This document shows, one piece after another, positions 1-6,981 of a stretch of DNA of 8,786 bases. Position 1 is the stretch's first letter. The number at the start of each line of letters is the position of its first letter. Location: positions 1-8,786 of the forward strand of contig CAJKFC010000075.1 in NCBI GenBank assembly GCA_905199135.1, read 5' to 3'. The DNA comes from an uncultured Eubacteriales bacterium. Its GTDB lineage: Bacteria > Bacillota > Clostridia > Oscillospirales > Butyricicoccaceae. The position numbers and the translations under genes were made by a program. The notes beneath the pieces are model-generated. The model made no database searches, was not told the DNA's origin, and saw only the letters and a list, made by a program, of their open reading frames with translations.

Positions 1-18
1 TTGTCAATGTTTTTACCG

Positions 19-1227
19 TTAATTTTTTGATTTTTCCAGCAGTTCCGAAGAAATTATGATTTTATCATAGTCATAAAGGCCATCGGCTGCGCTGTCCGCC
101 TTTTTGACTATATAGTAGCTGTCGGTTTCATAAAGCCATTCCACTTCTTTGAATACCGCCTGCTCTCCCACAAGGCAGTAGACTCCCCATTTGCCCGCCT
201 CCTGTCTTATAGCGGTCTTCGGTATCTTTATGCCTGTGTATTCCCCGAGAATTATCTCACTCTGCTGACATCTTGTGTCCATACTGACATTCGTCATATG
301 AGTGCTTTTGAATATTGCTACATTCTTGTCGTTGCCCTCGCTTTTGAGAGATACCAGTGTAGCCGGCTCACTGCCCGATGACACCTGCGGAAAGACTATT
401 TCAAAGCTTTTAGTCAGATCCACCTTTTTGGCGTCGGCATCGGACAAAACCACCGCGAAATACCACTCAAATTCTGTCACTATCTTGCCGGCACTTTCGT
501 CATAAAAGCTGTCCTTTTGACTCACAGCGTTCTCAATGTCCTGAGATGTGAGATATTCCATATTGGACGGCAGGAATATCTCGTCAAAACCGTCATTTGA
601 AGAAAAAAAATATCCTCCCGTAGGGCTTTTGACCTTTCTGCCTCCGAGATTTGCACTGTCAATGCTTTTGAGTTCGCTCTCCAGCTGAGCCACCTCACTG
701 TCATAACTCTCCTTCGTGGATATTCCGCTGTTTTGCAGCTCTATGAGGGATTTGAGCTGATAAGATGAATCGGTAATTTTAGACACATCGCTTTGGCTGT
801 AAGCCTTTGCGTATTCCTCCACCGCCGACTCTATGAGTGAGCTGAACTTGGCTCCGCCCACATCGTCGCTGACATATGCTTCTCCCGCTTTAAGTGTCTC
901 AAGCTTTTTGGAAAGCTCCACATATTTCGCATATGAACTTTTGGAGCCGTCGTCGGAAAAAATCACGGCCACATCCTGCCCCGCCGAGACCTTCTCTCCC
1001 TCGTCGACGAGAAATTCCGTCATCTCTCTGGCGCTCCAGTCTACAGCCACCTGCTGCCTCAAAAACACGCCTTCGGCGCTTATTTTGTCGACGGCCGTCA
1101 CCGAGACAGCCTCCACCGTCTGTTCATTTTTTTCCATTTTCTGATAAACCTGATATCCCATATAGGCCACAAAGGCCAGGGTTACCAGAGTCAGAAACGA
1201 CCTTTCCAAAAAGCTCTGTCTTTTCAT
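19..1227 (-). CDS. HlyD-like single-pass membrane adaptor protein (periplasmic-adaptor / membrane-fusion family), partner unknown
   Basis: A 402-residue protein. A short basic N-terminus (MKRQ, R9) precedes one hydrophobic segment at about residues 10-28, so it should be anchored in the membrane with the bulk outside. Residues about 61-90 (with VDEGEKVSAGQDVAVIF) look like the first half of a lipoyl/barrel-sandwich hybrid. Residues about 95-190 are charged, helical and coiled-coil-like, and about 195-218 (KVKSPTGGYFFSS) resembles the second half of the hybrid. Residues about 330-398 (TGIKIPKTAI onward) match the C-terminal part of HlyD/AcrA-type adaptors. In this family adaptors connect an inner-membrane transporter to an outer duct or organise extracytoplasmic complexes; here no transporter is adjacent and the function is unknown. 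The ATG start has an AGAGG site 5 bases upstream that overlaps the hfq stop region. It lies 8 bp after hfq, so it is probably co-transcribed. In Clostridia similar genes often precede yggS and sepF, but that stretch lies outside the window. Family confidence is good; the specific role is not known. Confidence 0.8.
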   Translation of the reverse strand: MKRQSFLERSFLTLVTLAFVAYMGYQVYQKMEKNEQTVEAVSVTAVDKISAEGVFLRQQVAVDWSAREMTEFLVDEGEKVSAGQDVAVIFSDDGSKSSYAKYVELSKKLETLKAGEAYVSDDVGGAKFSSLIESAVEEYAKAYSQSDVSKITDSSYQLKSLIELQNSGISTKESYDSEVAQLESELKSIDSANLGGRKVKSPTGGYFFSSNDGFDEIFLPSNMEYLTSQDIENAVSQKDSFYDESAGKIVTEFEWYFAVVLSDADAKKVDLTKSFEIVFPQVSSGSEPATLVSLKSEGNDKNVAIFKSTHMTNVSMDTRCQQSEIILGEYTGIKIPKTAIRQEAGKWGVYCLVGEQAVFKEVEWLYETDSYYIVKKADSAADGLYDYDKIIISSELLEKSKN

Positions 1228-1235
1228 TTAAACCT

Positions 1236-1466
1236 CTATTCAGTCTGCTCGAAATATTTTACATACTGCGCGGGCGCCACAGTGGACACGGCGTGTTTGT
1301 AAATGAGATACTGTTTGCCCTCGTTGACGAGCAGTATCGTATAGCCGTCAAAGGAAGTTATGTATCCCTTCTGCTGAAAGCCGTTGGTCATGAACACCGT
1401 AACGGGAACTTTGCGCACCCTCACTTCGTTGAGTATTTTCTCTTGAATATCGCTGCTTTTAGACAT
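1236..1466 (-). CDS. hfq: RNA chaperone Hfq
   Basis: A 76-residue Sm-like protein that forms a hexameric ring and binds sRNAs and mRNAs in the cytoplasm. The Sm1 region runs from about residue 20 to 50 (VPVTVF, NGFQQKG, SFDGYTILL) and the Sm2 signature is IYKHAVST, residues 55-62, with Y56-K57-H58 on the proximal face. Q8, which contacts uridine in characterised Hfq proteins, is present, as are the distal-face aromatics F25 and F30. The rim stretch, residues 16-19, reads R-V-R-K, which is more basic than the R-K-E-N of Bacillus subtilis. The C-terminal tail is short (about 11 residues after AP). The ATG start has a strong AGGAGG site (1475-1480) 8 bases upstream. It sits 28 bp after miaA, as in many bacteria, where miaA-hfq is a conserved pair. 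A dyad and a TATAAT box lie just upstream and may give it separate control. Confidence 0.97.
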   Translation of the reverse strand: MSKSSDIQEKILNEVRVRKVPVTVFMTNGFQQKGYITSFDGYTILLVNEGKQYLIYKHAVSTVAPAQYVKYFEQTE

Positions 1467-1473
1467 TTTAATG

Positions 1474-1480
1474 CCCTCCT
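1474..1480 (-). promoter_or_regulatory. Strong ribosome binding site of hfq
   Basis: The minus strand reads AGGAGGG, 7 bases before the hfq ATG (8 if counted from AGGAGG). This is the best Shine-Dalgarno match in the window and fixes the hfq start. Its first three bases (AGG) also form the end of an inverted-repeat arm (1478-1485), so a hairpin in the leader could partly occlude it. Confidence 0.85.
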
Positions 1481-1522
1481 GTGTGTAAATTGTATTATAA
1501 TTCTACACCATTTTCACACAGG
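1478..1522 (-). repeat. Dyad symmetry (two nested, mutually exclusive hairpins) spanning the miaA 3' end and hfq leader
   Basis: The outer arms are perfect 8-mers: CCTGTGTG at 1478-1485 and CACACAGG at 1515-1522 (plus strand), separated by 29 bases. The inner pairing uses GTGTAAATT (1483-1491) with AATT-C-TACAC (1499-1508), a 9-bp stem with one bulged base and a 7-base loop. The two share bases 1483-1485 and cannot form together. The outer arm runs into the hfq ribosome binding site. The distal arm and part of the inner arm lie inside the last codons of miaA. There is no T-tract after either hairpin on the minus strand, so this is not an intrinsic terminator. The structure is seen in sequence; any regulatory role is inference. 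Confidence 0.5.
1494..1499 (-). promoter_or_regulatory. Possible -10 box of an internal hfq promoter
   Basis: A perfect TATAAT on the minus strand overlaps the miaA stop codon (TTA TAA T) and lies 27 bases before the hfq ATG. I find no convincing -35 hexamer at 16-18 bp upstream (the 17-bp position reads CCTGTG) and no extended TGn, so this may be chance in an AT-rich junction. It is noted because hfq commonly has promoters inside or after miaA in other bacteria. Confidence 0.3.
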
Positions 1523-2436
1523 ATTTTTGTCGCCTTTTGCAAAACGGTTTCAAAAGCTGTATCTTTTTCGTATTCTATCCAGTTTATTCCATTTTTTCCG
1601 TTGAACCAGGTCAGCTGTCTCTTGGCGTAATTTCTGCTCTTGCGCTTTAACAGCTCACAGGCATCCTCAAAGGACATTTCACCGTTCATATACCCCAGCA
1701 TCTCTTTGTAGCCTATCGCCTGAGCTGCCGTACCCTTGAGAAGCCCGCCTTTAAGAAGCCTTTCGCTCTCATCCAAAAGGCCGTTCTCCACCATTATGTC
1801 AACTCTTCTATTGATTCTCTCATAGAGAAACTCCCTCGGAACAGGGTTCAGACATATAAAAACGCTGTCAAGTCTGTCAGCTTTACTCTTTGTGATTCTA
1901 TTGTGTTCACTTAGAGTAATGCCGTAATCCTCATAGACTTCGAGAGCTCTTACTATTCTCTTTCTATCATTTGGGTGGAGTTTTTCGGCGCTCTCGGGGT
2001 CTATCTCCGAAAGCCTTTTGTGCATATGTTCTCCCCCCATGGCGTCATACTCTGCTGAAAGCTTGAGTCTTGTGTCTCTGCTGATATCGGCTCCGGCAAA
2101 GTCGTTGCCTCTTATGAGGGCGTCAATATAGAGACCCGTGCCTCCGCACACTATGGGCACCTTTCCCCTTTTCACTATGTCAAGGACACACTCGTAAGCC
2201 TCTTCGCCGTATCTTGCCACCGAGTACTCCTCGCCCGGGTCGCATATGTCTATCATATGGTGTCTTATGCCGTCGGCCTCCTCCTCGGTCACCTTGGCTG
2301 TACCTATGTCCATTCCCCTGTATATCTGCATGGAATCGGCCGAAATTATCTCACCGTTCAAAAGCTTTGCCAGCTCTATGGCGAGAGATGTCTTGCCCGA
2401 GGCCGTCGGACCGCAAATCACTATTACCTTTTCCAT
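1495..2436 (-). CDS. miaA: tRNA dimethylallyltransferase MiaA
   Basis: A 313-residue enzyme, normal length for the family. It transfers the dimethylallyl group of DMAPP to N6 of A37 in tRNAs that read codons starting with U, giving i6A, the substrate of MiaB. Visible motifs are the P-loop-like GPTASGKT (9-16), ADSMQIYRGMDIGTAK (33-48) with the expected catalytic D34, GGTGLYI (98-104) with T100, HPNDRKRIVRALE (154-166), AIGYKE (240-245) and RQLTWF (273-278). The ATG lies one base after the mutL stop (TGA T ATG), and only a weak AAGAGAAG precedes it, so translation is probably coupled to mutL. The final codons run into the dyad and TATAAT box in front of hfq. No truncation or missing key residue was seen. 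Confidence 0.97.
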   Translation of the reverse strand: MEKVIVICGPTASGKTSLAIELAKLLNGEIISADSMQIYRGMDIGTAKVTEEEADGIRHHMIDICDPGEEYSVARYGEEAYECVLDIVKRGKVPIVCGGTGLYIDALIRGNDFAGADISRDTRLKLSAEYDAMGGEHMHKRLSEIDPESAEKLHPNDRKRIVRALEVYEDYGITLSEHNRITKSKADRLDSVFICLNPVPREFLYERINRRVDIMVENGLLDESERLLKGGLLKGTAAQAIGYKEMLGYMNGEMSFEDACELLKRKSRNYAKRQLTWFNGKNGINWIEYEKDTAFETVLQKATKILCENGVEL

Positions 2437-2437
2437 A

Positions 2438-4375
2438 TCAGCTTCTCTTGAACATCTTTTCGATTTGATATCTGCTCATGGCGAACACGGTCGGCCTTCC
2501 GTGGGGACAGGTTTGAAGTCTGGCGTCGCCGAAAACGGCGTCGACCAAAACCCTGAGCTCGTCCTTTACATTTATAAATCCCGCCTTTATGGCGGCCTTG
2601 CAGGCGACATTTTTGATTATATCATCGAGCATGTCTCCGTAAGCAAATCTGTGCTCGGATATTTTGCCTATTATCTGTGTCACGGCGTCCTCTATATCCC
2701 CGTGGTCTATATAGGACGGCGCCTTTCTCACCGATATATTATTGGCTCCCAAATCATCTATCTCAAAGCCCATGTCGTCAAAAATCTTGGAGTTTTCCGA
2801 CACAAGTGCCTTCTCTTCTCTGGTGAGGGCTATGTTTACGGGAGACACCAGATACTGCCCGAACTGCTCGGGCTCCTTTGACATTATCTTGTTGTATACC
2901 ATCTTTTCATGGACGGCATGCTTGTCAATGAGCTTAAGCTGATTGTCGTGCTCAACAATTATATAGGTCTTAAAGGCTTCGCCTATGATGACGGCTGATT
3001 TAGGCTGTTCTTTTGTCTCAAAAACATAGTTTTCTCTTTTGGGAGCAGGGGGCTCGGGGGCTTTTTCGCTGTAAAGCTGAGAAGCTTTAGAGGTATAGGG
3101 AGAAAAGGGCTGAGCCGCCGAAGTATGTCTCTGCATAGGCGGTTCCTTTTGGGTGTAAAGATCTTCTGAAAACTTCTGCTGGGGAGCTTCTTCAAAGGCC
3201 TTTTCCTTCTCCTCTTTCTGCATCATGTCGCTTTTGTATTTGATGATTTTCTTATAGAACTCGGTCACATTATTTCCGCCGTCGACTACGCCGCCGCTGA
3301 AATACTCCTTGGGATAGGTGGATACATCGTCCTGTACAACGGGATTGTGACATTCCGGCTGCTTTTCTTCCTCGCATTTTCCCAAAGCCGCCGAGTTCAA
3401 GGCGTCGGTGATCAAATTGTATACAACATCGAATATCTTCTTCTCGTTGGCAAACTTGACCTCCATCTTAGAGGGATGGACATTTACATCGACGCTCATA
3501 TACGGCATGACGAGATTTATAAAGCAGATGGGCATTCTTCCGCTCAGTATTCTTCCCTGATATGCCCTTTCTACCGCGGCATAGAGCAGCTTTGACTTTA
3601 TATACCTGCCGTTTATAAAGAAATTCTGCATATTTCTGTTGGATCTCGTCATGTTTTCGGGAGAGATTATTCCGTATACCTCAACTCCCTGGCTCTGACC
3701 CGCTATGCTGATAAGACCTTCGGAAAACTCACCGCCGTATACCGAATACACGGCTTTTCTCAAATCTCCGTCTCCCACTGTGGAAAATACCTGGCGGCCG
3801 TTCTTTATAAACTTCATGGCTATCTGCGGCTTTGACACGGCAAGATGTTCAAGTATTCCCGAAATATATCCTGCCTCTGTCTTGTCGCTCTTTAAAAATT
3901 TCATTCTGGCAGGGGTGTTATAGAAGAGATCCTGCACGACTATCGTAGTGCCTTTGGGGCAGCCGTGCTCCGATATCTCCTTCTGCTCTCCCCCTTCGAG
4001 CACCATATGCGTGCCCATTTGAGAAAGTCTATGCCTCGAAAAAATGTCTATCTTCGACACAGCCGCTATGGCGGCGAGAGCTTCGCCTCTGAAACCTAAA
4101 GTGCCTATGGCGAAAAGATCGTTTTCATCCCTTATCTTGCTGGTGGCATGGCGAAGAAAGGCCACGGGCATGTCGTCGGCCTGTATGCCCTTTCCGTTGT
4201 CGGTGACCCTTATATAGCTTATTCCGCCGTCTCTTATCTCCACCTCGATTTTCGTGCTGCCGGCGTCTATGGAGTTTTCAACCAGCTCTTTTACGACAGA
4301 TGCAGGTCTTTCGACCACCTCTCCCGCCGATATGAGGTTTGACAGCTCTTTTGGAAGTTGTTTTATTTCCGACAT
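2438..4375 (-). CDS. mutL: DNA mismatch repair protein MutL (endonuclease-type)
   Basis: A 645-residue protein. The N-terminal GHKL ATPase shows SAGEVVERPASVVKELVENS (16-35) with the expected catalytic E30 and magnesium ligand N34, then TDNGKGI (58-64) and GTLGFRGEAL (91-100). The second domain includes RSNRNMQNFFINGRYIK and VDVNVHPSKMEVKF (295-308). Residues about 335-455 are a polar, Q/P/E-rich linker. The C-terminal domain carries the nuclease motif as D484-K-H-A-x-x-E490, plus ACK (591-593) and CPHGRP (623-628), so it is predicted to nick the nascent strand in a MutH-free system. QYLVSP (507-512) resembles the beta-clamp site of Bacillus MutL. The metal-ligand positions D, H and E are kept, but the last Glu of the usual motif is Asn495. 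The ATG at 4375 is chosen over an in-frame GTG at 4384 because AGGTGG lies 5 bases upstream of it and MSEIKQLP matches the family N-terminus. It starts 9 bp after mutS. Confidence 0.97.
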   Translation of the reverse strand: MSEIKQLPKELSNLISAGEVVERPASVVKELVENSIDAGSTKIEVEIRDGGISYIRVTDNGKGIQADDMPVAFLRHATSKIRDENDLFAIGTLGFRGEALAAIAAVSKIDIFSRHRLSQMGTHMVLEGGEQKEISEHGCPKGTTIVVQDLFYNTPARMKFLKSDKTEAGYISGILEHLAVSKPQIAMKFIKNGRQVFSTVGDGDLRKAVYSVYGGEFSEGLISIAGQSQGVEVYGIISPENMTRSNRNMQNFFINGRYIKSKLLYAAVERAYQGRILSGRMPICFINLVMPYMSVDVNVHPSKMEVKFANEKKIFDVVYNLITDALNSAALGKCEEEKQPECHNPVVQDDVSTYPKEYFSGGVVDGGNNVTEFYKKIIKYKSDMMQKEEKEKAFEEAPQQKFSEDLYTQKEPPMQRHTSAAQPFSPYTSKASQLYSEKAPEPPAPKRENYVFETKEQPKSAVIIGEAFKTYIIVEHDNQLKLIDKHAVHEKMVYNKIMSKEPEQFGQYLVSPVNIALTREEKALVSENSKIFDDMGFEIDDLGANNISVRKAPSYIDHGDIEDAVTQIIGKISEHRFAYGDMLDDIIKNVACKAAIKAGFINVKDELRVLVDAVFGDARLQTCPHGRPTVFAMSRYQIEKMFKRS

Positions 4376-4380
4376 ATAAA

Positions 4381-4386
4381 CCACCT
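4381..4386 (-). promoter_or_regulatory. Ribosome binding site that decides the mutL start
   Basis: The minus strand reads AGGTGG with 5 bases (TTTAT) before the ATG at 4375. The upstream in-frame GTG at 4384 lies within this site and so is unlikely to be the start. The site overlaps the last bases of the mutS stop codon, consistent with coupled translation. Confidence 0.75.
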
Positions 4387-6970
4387 ATTCCTTTGCTTTT
4401 TTGGAAAGCGTATTCAAAATATTGAGGGCCTCTATGGGTGTGAGCACCTCGGGAGTTATCTTTTTGAGTTCATTTATTATCTCCGACTGAACGGCATTTT
4501 CAAAGCCTATCTGTCCGTTGTCATCGTGGGGTTTTTCCACATAGATTGTCTTGGGCTTTTCATTTTCCAGCTCTTTGAGTATGTTTTTTGCCCTGTTTAT
4601 GACCTTGGACGGCAGCCCCGCCAGCTTGGCCACCTGAACACCGTAGCTCTCATCGGCTCCGCCCGGCACAATCTTATTTATGAAAATAATGTCATCTCCG
4701 CGCTTTTTAACGACAATGTTGTAATTTTTTACTCCCTCCACGCTGTTTTCAAGCTCTGTGAGCTCATGGTAGTGAGTTGCGAACATGGTTTTTGCACCTA
4801 AAAGCTTTCTGTCGGCGGCAAATTCCAAAACAGCCCTGGCTATGGCCATGCCGTCATAGGTAGATGTACCTCTGCCTATTTCGTCCAAAATCAAAAGACT
4901 TCTCGATGTGGCGTTTTTCAGAATATCGGCCACCTCGGTCATCTCCACCATAAATGTAGAGCGTCCCCCCGCCAGGTCATCGCTGGCGCCCACTCTTGTA
5001 AATACCTTGTCGCATATGCCTATCATGGCCTGAGACGCAGGGACAAAACTGCCGCACTGGGCCATTATGACAATCAGCGCAACCTGCTTCATATATGTGG
5101 ATTTACCTGCCATATTTGGGCCTGTAATTATCGCCATACGGTTTTCACGGCAGTCAAGATATGTGTCGTTGGGCACAAACATGATGTCTTTGAGGGCCTT
5201 TTCCACCACGGGGTGACGGCCGTCTTTTATGGATATGACGCTTCCGTCGTCTATCTCGGGCATTACATAGCCGTTTTTTTGAGCGGCTGTGGCAAAGGAC
5301 AAAAGCACATCTATATCGGCGATGGCTGCCGCCGTCCTCTGGAATCTGTCAGCATTGCCTCCGACTATGTCTCTTATCTGTGAAAACAGCTCATACTCCA
5401 AAGCGACGCACTTGTCGCTGGCGGAGAGTATCTCGCCCTCCAGCTGTTTCAGTTCCTCTGTGATGTATCGCTCGCAGTTTGTAAGGGTCTGTTTTCTGAT
5501 GTAATGCTCGGGAGCCTGCACCGACGCCGCCTTGGAAATCTCTATGTAATAGCCAAAGACCTTGTTGTATCCTATCTTCATGGTCTTGATGCCTGTGGCT
5601 TCCTTTTCACGCCTTTCGATATCGGACAGAATGCCGCTGCTGTTTTCCATTATCGCCCTGTAACGGTCGACATTTTCGTCAAAACCGTCCTTTATCATTC
5701 CGCCCTCTCTGACGCTGAAAGGCGGATTTTCGCATATCGAGCTGTCTATAAGCTGATATATGTCGTCTAAAACATCTATTTCAGATGTCAGTTTTTTCAA
5801 AAGAGACGACTCGGCCTTTTCAAGATTTGCCTTTATTTCGGGCAGCTTTTTGCAGACCTCTGCCAAAGCCTTGAGGTCTCTTGCGTTGGCCGTGCCGTAT
5901 GCCACCCTCGATATTATCCTCTCGATATCATAGGAGTTTTTAAGCTCGTTTCTTATGTTGTCGTTCATCAGGACATCGCACCTGAAATTCTCCACGGCGT
6001 TCTGCCTGGCTTTTATGGCCACCACATCAAGAAGCGGATTGGACAGCCATTTTTTGAGCTGTCTTGCTCCCATGGCGGTGCTGGTAAAATCGAGCACTGA
6101 CAGAAGTGTATTGCTCTTCTCCCCGTTTCTCAGAGAGGCGAGGATCTCGAGATTTCGCATGGCATTTATATCCAATGCCATATAGCCCGAGCTCATGTAA
6201 AAGTTCAGCTTGTTTACATATGAGAGACTGTTTTGCTGGGTCTCATGGAGGTATATCAAAAGACCTCCCACGGCGGTGAGAGCTGTGTTCTCTATGTCGG
6301 CGCCGTTTCCGAAATGCTCTCTGCAAAGGGTCTCTCCTGCGTCGCAGCCGAATTTATCGGAGTCTATAAGTGAAACCGATGCGCCTATTTTCTCTCTTAT
6401 GAAGCTAACAAGGTCGTCGTCCTCAATATCCTGAGGAAGCACAACCTCCGACGGAGAAAATCTCGACAGCTCGTCCTTTAAAGAGTCTGCCCCATTTTGC
6501 TCTCCACACACCGTGGCGCTCATCTCGCCTGTCGATATGTCGCAGAAGCACACTCCCGTCTTTCCGTTAGGCGCAGGATAGAGGGCGCAGATATAGTTGT
6601 TTTTTCCGTCCTCCAGCATGGAATCCTCTATGACGGTGCCTTTGGTTATCGTTCTTATTATCTCCCTCTTGACAAGGCCTTTTGCCTTGGCAGGGTCTTC
6701 GGTCTGCTCGCATATGGCGACTTTATAGCCCTTCTGCACCAGTCTTGAAATATATCCTTCGGCGCTGTGAAACGGCACTCCGCACATGGGGGCTCTCTCC
6801 TCCATACCGCAGTCTCTGCCTGTCAGCACAAGGTCAAGCTCTTTGGAGGCTATTTTCGCATCGTCAAAGAACATTTCGTAAAAATCGCCGAGACGGTAAA
6901 AGAGTATGGCGTCCTTATTTCTGTTTTTTATCTCAAAATATTGCCTCATCATCGGCGTGTATTCTGCCAT
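4385..6970 (-). CDS. mutS: DNA mismatch recognition ATPase MutS
   Basis: An 861-residue protein, full length for bacterial MutS1. It binds mismatches and small loops as a dimer and recruits MutL. The mismatch-binding domain has the F-x-E wedge, here F30-Y31-E32 in RLGDFYEMF, followed by APMCGVPFHSA (60-70). The lever and clamp region contains KIGYNKVFGYYIEISK (465-480) and the family motif YIRKQTLTNCERYIT (490-504). The ATPase has Walker A GPNMAGKST (617-625), DDLAGGRSTFMVEM (664-677), Walker B LLILDEIGRGTST (692-704) with D696-E697, and ATHYHEL (731-737) with H733 and H735. A short tail ends in a helix-turn-helix-like LTPIEALNILNTL (843-855). QIGFE (820-824) sits where a beta-clamp motif is expected but is degenerate. 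The ATG has AGAGGT 6 bases upstream, overlapping the miaB stop. It starts 11 bp after miaB, so this is one operon. An A7 run lies at codons 564-566. Confidence 0.98.
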   Translation of the reverse strand: MAEYTPMMRQYFEIKNRNKDAILFYRLGDFYEMFFDDAKIASKELDLVLTGRDCGMEERAPMCGVPFHSAEGYISRLVQKGYKVAICEQTEDPAKAKGLVKREIIRTITKGTVIEDSMLEDGKNNYICALYPAPNGKTGVCFCDISTGEMSATVCGEQNGADSLKDELSRFSPSEVVLPQDIEDDDLVSFIREKIGASVSLIDSDKFGCDAGETLCREHFGNGADIENTALTAVGGLLIYLHETQQNSLSYVNKLNFYMSSGYMALDINAMRNLEILASLRNGEKSNTLLSVLDFTSTAMGARQLKKWLSNPLLDVVAIKARQNAVENFRCDVLMNDNIRNELKNSYDIERIISRVAYGTANARDLKALAEVCKKLPEIKANLEKAESSLLKKLTSEIDVLDDIYQLIDSSICENPPFSVREGGMIKDGFDENVDRYRAIMENSSGILSDIERREKEATGIKTMKIGYNKVFGYYIEISKAASVQAPEHYIRKQTLTNCERYITEELKQLEGEILSASDKCVALEYELFSQIRDIVGGNADRFQRTAAAIADIDVLLSFATAAQKNGYVMPEIDDGSVISIKDGRHPVVEKALKDIMFVPNDTYLDCRENRMAIITGPNMAGKSTYMKQVALIVIMAQCGSFVPASQAMIGICDKVFTRVGASDDLAGGRSTFMVEMTEVADILKNATSRSLLILDEIGRGTSTYDGMAIARAVLEFAADRKLLGAKTMFATHYHELTELENSVEGVKNYNIVVKKRGDDIIFINKIVPGGADESYGVQVAKLAGLPSKVINRAKNILKELENEKPKTIYVEKPHDDNGQIGFENAVQSEIINELKKITPEVLTPIEALNILNTLSKKAKE

Positions 6971-6981
6971 ATTTTTACCTC

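Noticed and set aside
2..7. TTGACA (minus strand) just after the HlyD-like gene, a perfect -35 hexamer
   Set aside because: The matching -10 would lie beyond the window edge, so a promoter cannot be supported from this sequence alone.
894..1604. Plus-strand open frame (236 codons) over the HlyD-like gene, hfq and the end of miaA
   Set aside because: It spans three real genes and their junctions on the opposite strand and has low-complexity R/S/P-rich composition typical of a shadow frame.
2246..2881. Plus-strand open frame (211 codons) over miaA and mutL
   Set aside because: Antisense shadow of two conserved genes; no start signal and no family resemblance.
4376..4384. MutL start at GTG 4384 (three extra residues)
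   Set aside because: The GTG is inside the AGGTGG ribosome binding site of the ATG at 4375, and family N-termini match MSEI-type starts.
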